From assembly GCF_029257255.1 (NCBI RefSeq), contig NZ_JARICI010000004.1:110874-174873 (forward strand): a stretch of DNA of 64,000 bases, written 5' to 3'. The stretch comes from Sporosarcina sp. Lineage in GTDB: Bacteria > Bacillota > Bacilli > Bacillales_A > Planococcaceae. Each line of letters starts with the position of its first letter. The stretch's first letter is position 1. The notes under the pieces were generated by a model, which saw only the letters and a program-made list of their open reading frames with translations, was not told where the DNA came from and did not search any database. This document shows, piece after piece, positions 26,019 to 37,100 of the stretch. The translations under genes and the position numbers were made by a program.

Positions 26019-28424
26019 ATGAATGTGTTACTCATCGCAAACTGGATATTATTTTTGGCGATTACCGTTTACGGATTCGGGCTGTTTCTATACCTGCTGA
26101 AAACGCGCTATCAATTTATCAGCCTGGGGAGAAAAGAAGAGTTTGATAATAACGTCAAAGAACGTCTGACGAAGATTTGGGTATATGTATTTGGACAAAA
26201 GAAACTATTAAAAGATAAAAAGAGCGGGGCAATTCACGTACTATTTTTCTACGGATTCCTGCTCGTTCAATTTGGCGCAATTGATTTAATTTGGAAAGGG
26301 TTGAAGCCGGGATCACATTTGCCGCTCGGGCCATTGTATCCTGCATTTACATTCTTCCAGGAAATCGTTGTGTTTCTAATTTTAGTAGCAGTCGTATGGG
26401 CATTCTACCGACGCTACGTTGAAAAACTTGTCCGTTTGAAGCGCGGATGGAAGTCAGGTTTAGTCCTAATTTTCATTGGGACACTTATGGTGTCGACACT
26501 TGTTGCCAACGGCGCAAACATGATTTGGCATAATGAAGGAACGACTTGGACAGAACCGATGGCTTCGCTGATCGCGATGGTATTCAGCGGAATTCCTCAA
26601 GGCGTTGCTGTTGCAATATTCTTTATTGGCTGGTGGGTACACTTGCTGACGTTGCTGACTTTCTTGGTTTACGTACCACAGTCCAAGCACGCTCACTTGA
26701 TCGCCGGACCTGTCAACGTATACTTTCACCGTCTCGACAATGCGGGCACTCTGAAGCCGATCGATTTTGAAGCATTGGAAGAAGTAGAAGATGAAGCAGA
26801 TATGCCTCCACTAGGGGTGGGGAAAATCACGGATTTCACGCAGGCGCAAATGATCGACTTTTACGCATGTGTGGAATGTGGACGCTGTACGAATATGTGT
26901 CCGGCAACTGGCACAGGGAAAATGCTTTCTCCGATGGACTTGATCGTGAAACTGCGTGACCATCTGACAGCTACAGGCGCAGTGATGACACAACAAAAGC
27001 CTTGGGTGCCTCAGTTTATGTTCAATAATACGCAAGGTAATCAGCTGGCACTTGCTGCTGGAGCTGAAGGTGTTTCGATTGATGAGTTGTACAATCCTTC
27101 ATTAATTGGAGATGTCATCACAGAAGAAGAAATCTGGGCTTGTACAACTTGCCGTAACTGTGAAGATCAGTGTCCGGTAATGAACGAGCATGTCGATAAG
27201 ATTATTGACCTTCGCCGTTACTTAGTCATGACAGAAGGTAAAATGGATGCAGATGCTCAGCGTGCGATGACAAACATCGAACGTCAGGGTAATCCTTGGG
27301 GCTTGAACCGTAAAGAGAAGGAAAACTGGAGAGACGCACGTCCAGACTTGCATATCCCAACAGTGAAAGAAGCGAAGAAAGCAAAGGAAGACTTCGAATA
27401 CTTGCTGTGGGTAGGTTCAATGGGTGCTTTCGACAACCGTTCTCAGAAGATCGCATTGTCATTCGCGCATCTATTGAATGAAGCAGGCGTGAGCTTCGCG
27501 ATTCTCGGTAACAAAGAGAAGAATTCCGGGGATACACCGCGACGTCTCGGTAACGAATTCTTATTCCAGGAACTCGCTACTGCAAACATCGCTGAATTCG
27601 AAAAAGCCGACGTATCAAAAATCGTCACAATCGATCCGCATGCATATAATATTTTCAAGAATGAATATCCGGACTTTGGCTTTAAAGCAATCGTCAAGCA
27701 CCATACAGAGTTATTGTATGAACTGGTGATGGCAGGAAAGCTAGTACCGAAGCACGCAATCAATGAAAAGATTACATTCCATGATTCCTGTTACTTAGGC
27801 CGCTATAACGATGTCTACGACCAGCCGCGAGAAATACTGAAAGCGATTCCTGGCGTCGAATTAATCGAAATGAAACGCAATCGTCAAGACGGCATGTGCT
27901 GTGGAGCGGGCGGCGGAATGATGTGGATGGAGGAAGATACAGGTCAGCGTGTCAACGTAGCACGTACAGAGCAAGCTATGGAAGTCAGCCCTGGAATCAT
28001 TTCATCCGGTTGTCCGTACTGCTTAACGATGCTGTCTGACGGAACAAAGGCGATTGAAGTGGAAGAGCAAGTAGGCACATATGATATCGCAGAATTGCTA
28101 GAGCGTTCTATTTTTGGAGAAGATCAGGTTGCACCAGAACCAGAAGAAGTTGTAGTAGAAGAAGTGCCTGCAGAAGTTGTTGCTGAAGAAGTAGTGGTTA
28201 AAGAAGTTATAGTAGAAACACCGGTGGTAGAAGAATCTACAGAAGTAGTCGTCGAAGAACCGCTTGTTGAAGCCTTGGAAGTGAAGATCGAGGAACCGGT
28301 AGAAACGCCAGCTGATGAATCTGCTGAAACCCCTACAGAAGAACCAGTCGCAGAAATCGAACTGGCTGCAACAGAGGAAAACACGGATGAAACACCTAAT
28401 AACCCGGACGGAAAGCGGAATTAA
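26019..28424 (+). CDS. fadF: Membrane-bound (Fe-S) oxidoreductase FadF with long acidic tail
   Basis: An 801-residue homologue of B. subtilis FadF (YwjF), thought to pass electrons from acyl-CoA dehydrogenases via ETF to the membrane. The N-terminal 240 residues contain about five to six hydrophobic helices. Two 4Fe-4S ferredoxin-like motifs follow (CVECGRCTNMCP and CTTCRNCEDQCP), then HdrD-like CCG domains (CCGAGGG, SGCPYCLTM). The last hundred or so residues are an unusual Glu/Val/Pro-rich tail (EEVVVEEVPAEVVAEEVVV and similar), beyond the usual family length of about 700. The start is at 26019, after GGAAGGGGAG. Confidence 0.9.
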   Translation: MNVLLIANWILFLAITVYGFGLFLYLLKTRYQFISLGRKEEFDNNVKERLTKIWVYVFGQKKLLKDKKSGAIHVLFFYGFLLVQFGAIDLIWKGLKPGSHLPLGPLYPAFTFFQEIVVFLILVAVVWAFYRRYVEKLVRLKRGWKSGLVLIFIGTLMVSTLVANGANMIWHNEGTTWTEPMASLIAMVFSGIPQGVAVAIFFIGWWVHLLTLLTFLVYVPQSKHAHLIAGPVNVYFHRLDNAGTLKPIDFEALEEVEDEADMPPLGVGKITDFTQAQMIDFYACVECGRCTNMCPATGTGKMLSPMDLIVKLRDHLTATGAVMTQQKPWVPQFMFNNTQGNQLALAAGAEGVSIDELYNPSLIGDVITEEEIWACTTCRNCEDQCPVMNEHVDKIIDLRRYLVMTEGKMDADAQRAMTNIERQGNPWGLNRKEKENWRDARPDLHIPTVKEAKKAKEDFEYLLWVGSMGAFDNRSQKIALSFAHLLNEAGVSFAILGNKEKNSGDTPRRLGNEFLFQELATANIAEFEKADVSKIVTIDPHAYNIFKNEYPDFGFKAIVKHHTELLYELVMAGKLVPKHAINEKITFHDSCYLGRYNDVYDQPREILKAIPGVELIEMKRNRQDGMCCGAGGGMMWMEEDTGQRVNVARTEQAMEVSPGIISSGCPYCLTMLSDGTKAIEVEEQVGTYDIAELLERSIFGEDQVAPEPEEVVVEEVPAEVVAEEVVVKEVIVETPVVEESTEVVVEEPLVEALEVKIEEPVETPADESAETPTEEPVAEIELAATEENTDETPNNPDGKRN

Positions 28425-28500
28425 ACTATTGCGAATTGTATGGTAGTGACGTACAATTAGAGTATCTAAAACGCTAACAATCTGTTAAGTGGATAAAACA

Positions 28501-28518
28501 GAGGGCCCTTGTGCCCTC
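28501..28518 (+). terminator. Intercistronic hairpin downstream of fadF
   Basis: GAGGGC/GCCCTC stem with a six-base loop but no T run; it could be a leaky terminator or an RNA processing and stability site. Confidence 0.4.
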
Positions 28519-28537
28519 TAATTTATCGCTTATTAGG

Positions 28538-28555
28538 CGAGCGAGCGTTCAGTCA
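28538..28555 (+). promoter_or_regulatory. Second candidate FadR operator
   Basis: CGAGCGAGCGTTCAGTCA aligns with the operator at 25915-25932 (TGACTGAATGCTCATTCA), keeping the GAnnGA..TCnnTC dyad; it lies just ahead of the thiolase ribosome binding site. No convincing promoter accompanies it. Confidence 0.45.
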
Positions 28556-28578
28556 GTAAAGAAGTAGGAGGGAATGGA

Positions 28579-29772
28579 ATGACAAGAACAGTTATTTTAC
28601 ATGGGGCAAGAACACCATTTGGTAAATTAGGGGGCGCATTATCCGCGCATTCAGCCAGTGATCTGGGGGGCACGGCGATCAAGGCGGCACTCGAGCGTTC
28701 AGACGTTCAGGGCGAGCAAGTAGATGAAGTCATTATGGGTACCGTTTTACAGGCAGGACAGGGGCAAATCCCATCAAGACAGGCAGCAACAAAAGGTGGA
28801 ATTCCGTACAGTGTTAAAACAGAAACCGTCAATAAAGTATGCGCTTCCGGAATGCGCAGTATCACACTAGGTGATCAGTTGATCCGTCTGGGTGAAGAAA
28901 ATGTGATCGTAGCAGGCGGCATGGAATCGATGTCCAATGCACCTTATTATTTACCGGGTGCACGCTCAGGATTAAAGATGGGTGACACGACACTTGTCGA
29001 CGGCATGATTTACGATGGCCTAACTTGCGCGTTTTCACCAGACCGCGTGCATATGGGCACATATGGCAACAGCACAGCCAATGAGTTTTCATTGAGTCGT
29101 GAAACACAGGACGAATGGGCATTACGAAGCCATGACCGTGCTCTTGCAGCGATGGATAATGGTTTATTTGCGGAAGAAATCGTTTCAGTCAGCATTCCGC
29201 AGCGTAAAGGCGATGCATTGGTAGTTTCTGAAGATGAAGCACCAAGACGCGGCAGTTCTTTGGAATCGCTTTCAAAACTGCGTCCAGCTTTCGATAAAGA
29301 CGGCACGATCACTGCTGGAAACGCACCGGGCGTCAATGACGGAGCTTGTGCAGTTGTGTTGATGAATGAAGACGAAGCGAAGAAGCAGGGCAAAGAACCA
29401 CTGGCTGTGATCCTTGGTCACGCAGAAGTCGCGATCGAGCCGGAAAGATTCCCGGAGACACCAGGACACGTCATCAAAGCGCTCCTCGCTAAGACAGGGA
29501 AGTCACTGGATGAAATCGATTTATTCGAAATCAATGAAGCATTCGCAGTCGTTGCACTTGCCAGCTCTCAAATCGCGGGACTTGACGAAGAAAAAGTGAA
29601 CGTCAACGGCGGAGCAGTCGCACTTGGACACCCGATCGGCGCAAGCGGAGCACGAGTTGTCCTTACACTCGCCAATGAACTGAAACGCCGCGGCGGCGGA
29701 ATCGGTATTGCAGCCATCTGTTCAGGCGGCGGGCAAGGCGACGCCATCATGATTGAAGTACCTAAAAACTAA
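28579..29772 (+). CDS. Acetyl-CoA acyltransferase (thiolase)
   Basis: A 397-residue thiolase with acyl-carrying Cys88 ([10 protein letters not shown]), the NEAFAVV motif, [11 protein letters not shown] and the catalytic CSGGGQGDA near the C terminus. It carries out the last step of beta-oxidation, or acetoacetyl-CoA formation in the reverse sense. It resembles MmgA/FadA of bacilli. The ribosome binding site is AGGAGG. It sits directly before the hydroxyacyl-CoA dehydrogenase gene, so the pair completes the beta-oxidation cycle. Confidence 0.93.
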   Translation: MTRTVILHGARTPFGKLGGALSAHSASDLGGTAIKAALERSDVQGEQVDEVIMGTVLQAGQGQIPSRQAATKGGIPYSVKTETVNKVCASGMRSITLGDQLIRLGEENVIVAGGMESMSNAPYYLPGARSGLKMGDTTLVDGMIYDGLTCAFSPDRVHMGTYGNSTANEFSLSRETQDEWALRSHDRALAAMDNGLFAEEIVSVSIPQRKGDALVVSEDEAPRRGSSLESLSKLRPAFDKDGTITAGNAPGVNDGACAVVLMNEDEAKKQGKEPLAVILGHAEVAIEPERFPETPGHVIKALLAKTGKSLDEIDLFEINEAFAVVALASSQIAGLDEEKVNVNGGAVALGHPIGASGARVVLTLANELKRRGGGIGIAAICSGGGQGDAIMIEVPKN

Positions 29773-29792
29773 TTAACGGGGAGGCAAACCAG

Positions 29793-30641
29793 ATGGCAAT
29801 TGAACATGTATTTGTCATAGGCGCTGGACAGATGGGCGGCGGAATTGCTCAAGTCTGCGCACAGGCAGGTTACCAAGTAACACTCCACGATATAAATGAA
29901 GAAGCATATAACCGGGGTTTTGCAGTTATTACGAAAAACCTGTCACGCAATGTGGAAAAGGGACGGATGACGGAAGAAGAAAAGCAGGAAGTACTTGGCC
30001 GGTTTACGCAGTCACTTGATTTGCAAAATGCCAAACACGCTGATCTCGTTATTGAAGCGGCTGTAGAAAACATGGAAATAAAAACTTCTATATTTGCACA
30101 GCTGGATGAAATCACGCCTGAGCATACAATTCTGGCGACGAACACGTCCTCACTGCCAATCACAGAAATCGGGGCAGCAACGAAACGTCCTGAAAAAGTC
30201 ATCGGCATGCACTTCATGAATCCGGTACCTGTCATGCAGCTCGTGGAAATTATCCGCGGACTTGCGACAGACGACGAAGTGTATGAAGCGGTAGAAGAAA
30301 TGACAAAGAAGCTGAATAAAACGCCTGTAGAAGTCAATGACTATCCGGGCTTTGTCGCTAACCGCGTATTAATGCCGATGATCAACGAGGCAATCTTTAC
30401 GTTGTATGAAGGCGTGGCGACAAAAGAAGCGATCGATGACGTGATGAAGATGGGGATGAATCATCCGATGGGACCGCTGCAATTGGCGGATTTCATTGGG
30501 CTCGATACATGTCTTTATATTATGGAGACGCTGTATGAAGGATTTGGAGATTCGAAATACCGTCCATGTCCGCTGCTACGTAAATATGTCAAAGCAGGAT
30601 GGCTCGGCAAGAAGACGGGCAGAGGTTTCTATACGTACTGA
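29793..30641 (+). CDS. 3-hydroxyacyl(butyryl)-CoA dehydrogenase
   Basis: A 282-residue protein matching MmgB/Hbd-type dehydrogenases. The NAD-binding motif [17 protein letters not shown] lies at the N terminus, and the active-site residues lie in [17 protein letters not shown] and the conserved Asn of [13 protein letters not shown]. The C-terminal half ([37 protein letters not shown]) forms the dimerisation domain. It oxidises 3-hydroxyacyl-CoA to 3-ketoacyl-CoA. It lies 20 bases after the thiolase gene. Confidence 0.94.
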   Translation: MAIEHVFVIGAGQMGGGIAQVCAQAGYQVTLHDINEEAYNRGFAVITKNLSRNVEKGRMTEEEKQEVLGRFTQSLDLQNAKHADLVIEAAVENMEIKTSIFAQLDEITPEHTILATNTSSLPITEIGAATKRPEKVIGMHFMNPVPVMQLVEIIRGLATDDEVYEAVEEMTKKLNKTPVEVNDYPGFVANRVLMPMINEAIFTLYEGVATKEAIDDVMKMGMNHPMGPLQLADFIGLDTCLYIMETLYEGFGDSKYRPCPLLRKYVKAGWLGKKTGRGFYTY

Positions 30642-30676
30642 TTAATTGAATAAGCCGAAAGCGTGAGGTGAAGAAG

Positions 30677-31813
30677 ATGGATTACAACTTATCAGAAGAA
30701 CAACAAATGATGCGCCAGATGGTCCGTGATTTCGCGAATAAGGAGATTGCACCGTGGATACCGCGAATGGAAGCAGGAGAGTTTCCACGTGAACTGCTTG
30801 GAAGAATGGGGGAACTCGGTCTGATGGGCATTACGGCTCCGGAACAATACGGAGGTTCCGAAATGGATTTTCTATCATACATTATCGCGATCCACGAATT
30901 ATCCAAAGTAAGCGCGGTCATGGGGGTTGTGCTGTCTGTCCATACTTCAGTGGGAATGAATCCCATCCTCTATTTCGGAAATGAAGAACAGAAAAACCGC
31001 TACTTGCCGAAAATGGCATCCGGAGAATACTTGGGCGCTTTCTGTCTGACAGAAGCTTCATCCGGTTCGGACGCAGGCTCACTGAAAACGAAAGCCAAGC
31101 GAGTAGATGATCACTATCTTATTAACGGCTCCAAAATGTTTATCACAAACGGCGGAGAAGCCGATGTCTATATTGTGTTTGCGAATACCGCACCTGAAAA
31201 AGGCACGTACGGCATCACCGCTTTCATCGTTGACCGCGATACCCCTGGACTTTCAATCGGCAAAGACGAACGGAAAATGGGCCTTCATGGTTCACGTACT
31301 GTGGCGCTCAGCTTCGATAATATGAAAGTACCCGTAGAAAATCGCTTAGGCGAAGAAGGCGGCGGATTCAAAATTGCCATGGCGAACCTCGACGTAGGCA
31401 GGATTGGCATCGCAGCCCAGGCGCTCGGAATTGCGGAAGCATCACTCGAAGCAGCAACTGCCTACGCACAAGAGCGCGAACAGTTCGGCAAACCAATCGC
31501 TGCCAATCAAGGAGTAGGATTCAAATTGGCAGACATGGCAACCGCCACAGAAGCCGCACGCCTGCTAGTCTACCGCGCAGCCTGGCTAAGAGCGCAAGAC
31601 AAACCATGCGGCAAAGAAGCCTCCATGGCTAAACTCTTCGCCTCCCAGGCAGCTGTCGACAACTCCATAGAAGCCGTCCAAATCTTTGGCGGCTACGGCT
31701 ACACCGAAGACTATCCCGTAGAACGCTACTTCCGCGACGCCAAAGTATGCCAAATCTACGAAGGCACCAGCGAAATCCAGCGCGTAGTCATCGCGAAGCA
31801 TTTGACCAGTTGA
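30677..31813 (+). CDS. Acyl-CoA dehydrogenase (first copy)
   Basis: A 378-residue FAD-dependent acyl-CoA dehydrogenase. FAD and substrate motifs [41 protein letters not shown] and [16 protein letters not shown] are intact; the catalytic Glu is expected in the C-terminal YEGTSEIQR. It performs the first, double-bond-forming step of (branched) acyl-CoA oxidation. The start is at 30677, about seven bases after GTGAGGTG; a GTG at 30668 overlaps that site. Confidence 0.93.
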   Translation: MDYNLSEEQQMMRQMVRDFANKEIAPWIPRMEAGEFPRELLGRMGELGLMGITAPEQYGGSEMDFLSYIIAIHELSKVSAVMGVVLSVHTSVGMNPILYFGNEEQKNRYLPKMASGEYLGAFCLTEASSGSDAGSLKTKAKRVDDHYLINGSKMFITNGGEADVYIVFANTAPEKGTYGITAFIVDRDTPGLSIGKDERKMGLHGSRTVALSFDNMKVPVENRLGEEGGGFKIAMANLDVGRIGIAAQALGIAEASLEAATAYAQEREQFGKPIAANQGVGFKLADMATATEAARLLVYRAAWLRAQDKPCGKEASMAKLFASQAAVDNSIEAVQIFGGYGYTEDYPVERYFRDAKVCQIYEGTSEIQRVVIAKHLTS

Positions 31814-31814
31814 G

Positions 31815-32024
31815 TTTGGTGCGGTAAGGACGGTGATTAGTTCGTTGAAGTACCGGTTTGGTTCGTTGAGCAGCGGGATTGGTGCGTTGAAGTACCGGTT
31901 TGGTTCGCTGGCGGCGAAGATTGGTTCGTTGGAACAGCCCTTTGGCGCCCTGCCGATACTTTTTGGTGCGGCACCGCAACTGTTTGGCTCGGTTAAGGGC
32001 GAGATGGGTTCGTCACCATATGAT
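31815..32024 (+). repeat. Ten-unit perfect 21-bp array, FG type
   Basis: Ten contiguous units of exactly 21 bases start at 31815, 31836, 31857, 31878, 31899, 31920, 31941, 31962, 31983 and 32004. Typical heads are TTTGGTTCGTTG and ATTGGTGCGTTG. In the plus frame they read FGSLxxx; in the minus frame QRTKxxx. AAGTACCGG recurs in units two and four. It begins one base after the acyl-CoA dehydrogenase stop and has no start codon or ribosome binding site of its own. Confidence 0.9.
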
Positions 32025-32113
32025 TTTACGCTGGTTCTGGGGTGAACTGCGTAATCTTGCGTACTGATTGCAACAACATAATTTAAGACAGCAATGTTTC
32101 ACACATACTTATA

Positions 32114-32214
32114 GGGATTGTAGTGTAAGACGGTCGACTCCGGGAGGATCAGCCCGACAGGTATGACAACTTGGGGGAGCTTGCGAGAAAGCGTACCGTC
32201 TGAAGCGGAGATCC
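32114..32214 (+). repeat. Covarying inverted-repeat element, copy R4
   Basis: Begins GGGATTGTAGTG and ends GAAGCGGAGATCC; the outer stem is GACGGT/ACCGTC around CGACTCC and GAAAGCGT. The centre is shorter than in R3. It sits between the 21-bp array and the second acyl-CoA dehydrogenase gene. Confidence 0.8.
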
Positions 32215-32284
32215 ACAAACTGCAAGCCTATATCAGCAACACTAAATTATAAACTTCAAACAAACACAAAGGGTGGGAGAAAAA

Positions 32285-33424
32285 ATGGATTTTAAACTAT
32301 CAGAAGAACATGAAATGATCAGAAAAATGGTACGGGACTTTGCAGAAAAGGAAGTCGCACCATCTGCAGCACAGCGTGACGAAGACGAAAGCTTCGACAT
32401 GAACATCTTCAACAAAATGGCTGAACTCGGCCTCACTGGCATTCCATGGCCAGAAGAATACGGCGGCATCGGCAGCGACTACCTTGCCTACGTCATCGCA
32501 GTAGAAGAACTATCAAGAGTCTGCGCATCCACAGGCGTCGTATTATCCGCGCACACATCACTCGCAGGATGGCCGCTGTTCAAATACGGCAATGAAGAAC
32601 AAAAACAAAAATATTTACGCCCCCTTGCAGAAGGCAAGAAAGTTGGCGCATACTGTTTAACAGAAGCAGGTTCAGGATCTGACGCAGGCGGAATGAAAAC
32701 TACAGCGAAACGCGACGGCGATGACTACGTGCTGAACGGCTCGAAAATCTTCATCACCAACGGCGGAATTGCTGACACATACATCGTTTTTGCAGTAACA
32801 GATTCAGAATCCAAACATAAAGGTACGAGCGCGTTCATCGTAGAAAGCACATTTGACGGTTTCTCTGTAGGCAAGAAAGAGAAGAAAATGGGGATTCGTT
32901 CTTCACCTACCACAGAAGTCGTGTTGGATAACTGCCGTGTGCCGAAAGAAAATATGCTCGGCGAAGAAGGCAGGGGCTTCATCATCGCAATGAAGACGCT
33001 TGACGGCGGACGTAATGGTATCGCAGCGCAGGCAGTCGGAATCGCACAGGGGGCACTTGACGCAGCTGTTGATTACTCGAAAGAACGTGTACAGTTCGGC
33101 AAGCCGATTGTAGCCAATCAAGGTGTCAGCTTCAAACTGGCAGATATGGCGACGTCAATCGAAGCTTCCCGTTTGTTGACACACCAGGCAGCTTGGCTCG
33201 AATCAAATGACCTGCCGTACGGTAAAGCATCTGCCATGGCGAAACTGATGGCTGGAGATACAGCGATGAAAGTTACGACAGAAGCGGTTCAAGTATTCGG
33301 CGGCTATGGCTATACAAAAGACTATCCAGTGGAACGCTATATGCGTGACGCAAAAATTACGCAAATTTACGAAGGAACACAAGAAGTACAGCGCCTCGTT
33401 ATCTCTCGTATGCTGACAAAATAA
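32285..33424 (+). CDS. acdA: Acyl-CoA dehydrogenase (second copy)
   Basis: A 379-residue acyl-CoA dehydrogenase, similar to but clearly distinct from its upstream neighbour. Motifs: [57 protein letters not shown], and YEGTQEVQR with the catalytic Glu region. It resembles AcdA of B. subtilis, which lies beside fadF there. Two paralogues probably divide chain lengths or branched substrates. The start at 32285 follows GGGTGGGAG; it is separated from the first copy by repeats. Confidence 0.92.
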   Translation: MDFKLSEEHEMIRKMVRDFAEKEVAPSAAQRDEDESFDMNIFNKMAELGLTGIPWPEEYGGIGSDYLAYVIAVEELSRVCASTGVVLSAHTSLAGWPLFKYGNEEQKQKYLRPLAEGKKVGAYCLTEAGSGSDAGGMKTTAKRDGDDYVLNGSKIFITNGGIADTYIVFAVTDSESKHKGTSAFIVESTFDGFSVGKKEKKMGIRSSPTTEVVLDNCRVPKENMLGEEGRGFIIAMKTLDGGRNGIAAQAVGIAQGALDAAVDYSKERVQFGKPIVANQGVSFKLADMATSIEASRLLTHQAAWLESNDLPYGKASAMAKLMAGDTAMKVTTEAVQVFGGYGYTKDYPVERYMRDAKITQIYEGTQEVQRLVISRMLTK

Positions 33425-33441
33425 CAGAGGGAGGGAACTCC

Positions 33442-34059
33442 ATGCCGAAACATGAAGTGAAATCTACCGTGAAAGACGAAGACTTGATTCAGAAACGGCG
33501 CGAACAAATCAGCCGCGGAGCCGTAAAGCTGTTTATTGCCAAAGGGTTCCACCGGACAACGACGCGTGAAATCGCCAAGGAGGCAGGCTTCAGCATCGGT
33601 ACGCTTTACGAATATATTCGCACGAAGGAAGACGTTTTATATCTTGTCTGCGATCATATTTATCACGAGGTGAAAATTCGACTTTCTGAATTAGACACCA
33701 GTGATAACACGGTGGAAGGACTGCGTGTGGCGATTGCAAAGTACTATGAGCTGATTGATGATATGGCCGATGAGTTCGTAGTCATGTATCAGGAATCCAA
33801 ATCTCTGCCAGGTGAAGCGCTGCGATATGTGCTGACGAGAGAACTCGAAATGGTTGAGTTATTCGAAACAATTCTGAAGCGTTGCATGGAAGCCGGCAAT
33901 CTGCGGATAGGTCCAAATGAAGTGTCGCTTGCGGCGCATCATATTCTAGTGCAGGGACAGATGTGGTCATTTCGCAGATGGGCTTTGCGCAAGAGTTACT
34001 CATTAGAGCAGTACATTCAGATACAGACGGATCAAATCATTCAAGGTCTTGCAAAATAA
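33442..34059 (+). CDS. fadR: TetR-family fatty-acid degradation repressor FadR
   Basis: A 205-residue TetR-family regulator. The N-terminal helix-turn-helix TTREIAKEAGFSIGTLYEYIRTKEDVLY is followed by an all-helical ligand domain. Match to B. subtilis FadR (YsiA), plus its position inside a beta-oxidation operon with a FadR-type operator at the operon promoter, supports the role. Long-chain acyl-CoA is the known inducer of the family. It lies 17 bases after the dehydrogenase gene, with an AGGGAGG ribosome binding site. Confidence 0.88.
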   Translation: MPKHEVKSTVKDEDLIQKRREQISRGAVKLFIAKGFHRTTTREIAKEAGFSIGTLYEYIRTKEDVLYLVCDHIYHEVKIRLSELDTSDNTVEGLRVAIAKYYELIDDMADEFVVMYQESKSLPGEALRYVLTRELEMVELFETILKRCMEAGNLRIGPNEVSLAAHHILVQGQMWSFRRWALRKSYSLEQYIQIQTDQIIQGLAK

Positions 34060-34070
34060 ACAAGTGACTT

Positions 34071-34093
34071 CGCCAGGGCAGTTTGCCGTGGCG
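34071..34093 (+). promoter_or_regulatory. Intercistronic hairpin between fadR and icmF
   Basis: CGCCA-GGC/GCC-TGGCG stem with a short loop and no long T run, 33 bases before icmF; possibly a partial terminator or processing site that sets icmF levels. Confidence 0.4.
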
Positions 34094-34125
34094 TATGTCT
34101 CTTTGTATGGAAAGGCGGAAATCAA

Positions 34126-37100
34126 ATGGCAACTGAGGAAATTTACAAGCCGAAGCACCATATCCGTTTCGTGACGGCTTCCAGCTTATTCGATGGGCAC
34201 GATGCTTCAATCAATATTATGCGCAGAATCTTACAGTCAACAGGGGCAGAGGTCATTCATCTCGGACATAATCGTTCTGTTGAGGAAGTTGTAAACGCTG
34301 CCATTCAGGAAGACGTACAAGGCATCGCGATCTCTTCCTATCAAGGCGGTCACGTGGAATATTTCAAATACATGTATGATTTGCTGAAGGAACGGGGCGC
34401 CTCACATATTAAAATCTTCGGAGGTGGCGGAGGCGTCATTATCCCGAAGGAAATCAAAGAATTGCATGAATACGGCATTCAATGGATTTTCTCGCCTGAA
34501 GACGGTCGCAAAATGGGTCTTCAGGGAATGATCAACCGTATCATGGAACTATCTGATTTCTCCACGACTCCCGAAAATGAAGAAGCCAATCTTGAAAAGC
34601 TGACGGCAGAAACACCGGGTGTATTGGCTAATTTGATTACCTATGTAGAAGAAAAACATCTGAAAAAGGATGAAGCTTCTGAGGAACTGCTGGAGCATGC
34701 AAGAAAACTTTCTAAAAAGACCCCGGTACTCGGTATCACAGGTACAGGTGGCGCGGGTAAAAGTTCCTTGACTGATGAACTGATCCGTCGTTTCTTGCAG
34801 GAGTTTCCTGACAAACGCGTTGCCATTCTTTCCGTCGATCCTACTAAACAAAAGACTGGCGGTGCATTGCTCGGTGACAGAATCCGGATGAATGCGATTT
34901 TCAATAACCGTGTCTACATGCGCAGTCTGGCTACACGCGGCTCCCGTTCCGAGCTGACAACTGCGATTCATGATGTTCTCGACGTTACAAAAGCAGCGGG
35001 CTACGACCTGATCATTGTCGAGACGAGCGGAATCGGGCAGGGTGACGCACAGATCACCGATATCTCGGACGTTTCGATGTATGTCATGACGAGCGAGTAC
35101 GGTGCGCCGACACAGCTTGAGAAGATCGATATGATCGACTTTGCGGATTTAATTGTCATCAATAAATTTGAACGTAAAGGTTCTGAAGACGCACTTAACC
35201 AAGTTCGCAAACAGTATCAGCGCAGTCATATGCGTTTTGAGGATGAACTGGAGAAGATGCCGGTTTACGGAACCATTGCGAGCCAGTTTAACGATAAAGG
35301 GACGAATACGCTGTTTGCAGCACTGGTTGAACAGCTGAACACTTCATGTGGCTTAGAGTGGTCAACGAGCTATGCCGATTCTGTCACGAAACAAGTGCAG
35401 ACAGTTATTATCCCACCTGACCGCAGTCATTATCTGCGCGAAATTGCATCGACTGTGCGCAATTACCATGCGAAGTCAAAACAGCAGGAAGAACTGGCGC
35501 GACGACTTTTCCAGCTCGAAGGTGCAATCGAAGCCGTGAAGGAAGCTGATTCCAATGAAGCTCTGCTAGATTCATTGGAAAGTTTGAAAAAAGGTGTCGA
35601 GGAACAGCTGTCAAGTGAATCAAAGCGTACGCTGGAACACTGGGAATCTTTGAAAGAATCATATAAAAAAGATGAATATGTAGTGAAAATTCGTGACAAA
35701 GAAATTCGTACGGAACTAAATACTGTCAGTTTATCAGGAGTAAAGATTCCGAAAGTAGTTCTGCCACAATATAAAGACTACGGCGAAATTTTGCGCTGGG
35801 TATACAGCGAAAACGTGCCGGGTTCATTTCCATATACAGGCGGTGTTTTCCCGTTTAAACGGGAAGGGGAAGATCCGAAGCGTCAGTTTGCCGGAGAAGG
35901 AACGCCGGAACGGACGAACCGCAGATTCCACTATGTATCAAAAGATGATGATGCGAAACGTCTGTCGACGGCTTTTGATTCGGTCACGTTATATGGAGAA
36001 GATCCGGATGAACGGCCCGATATTTACGGTAAAGTCGGTGAGTCGGGAGTCAGCATCTGTACGCTCGAAGATATGAAAAAGCTCTATGACGGCTTTGATC
36101 TTTGTGCACCGTCGACATCTGTTTCGATGACGATCAATGGACCAGCGCCTATTATTCTAGCAATGTTCATGAATGCCGCCGTTGATCAGCAAGTGCGCAA
36201 AAAAGAGGAAGAACTCGGCCGCACACTGACAGTCGAAGAATTTACCGAAGTGCGTGAGCTGACATTCCAGACGGTCCGTGGAACTGTGCAGGCGGATATC
36301 CTAAAAGAAGATCAGGGGCAAAACACTTGTATTTTCTCTACAGAATTTGCCTTGCGTCTGATGGGTGATATCCAGCAGTATTTCATTGATAAAAAAGTAC
36401 GCAACTACTATTCTGTATCGATTTCCGGCTATCACATTGCGGAAGCGGGCTCGAATCCGATTTCACAGCTAGCATTTACATTGGCGAATGGCTTCACATA
36501 TGTCGAATACTACTTGAGCCGCGGCATGAATATTGACGATTTTGCGCCGAACCTGTCATTCTTCTTCTCGAACGGACTCGATCCGGAGTATACGGTGATC
36601 GGCCGCGTGGCGCGCAGAATCTGGTCGGTTACGATGCGCGATAAATACGGAGCCAATGAACGCAGCCAGAAACTGAAGTATCATATCCAGACATCAGGCC
36701 GTAGTCTGCATGCACAGGAAATTGATTTCAATGATATCCGTACGACATTGCAGGCATTGATGGCGCTGCAAGATAACTGTAACTCGCTGCATACCAATGC
36801 ATACGATGAAGCGATCACGACGCCGACGGAAGAATCCGTACGACGCGCGATGGCGATTCAAATGATCATTACTAAAGAACACGGCCTGTCGAAAAATGAA
36901 AATCCAATGCAGGGGGCTTTCATTGTGGAAGAAATGACGAGCCTTGTGGAAGAAGCGGTATTGCAGGAATTTGACCGTCTCAATGACCGCGGCGGCGTGC
37001 TTGGTTCGATGGAAACTCAGTATCAGCGCGGTAAGATTCAGGAAGAGTCCATGTACTACGAAATGAAAAAGCATTCAGGCGAGCTGCCGATCATCGGCGT

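Noticed and set aside
31788..32045. Open frames on both strands over the FG-type array
   Set aside because: Both result from the 21-base period; neither has a start signal.
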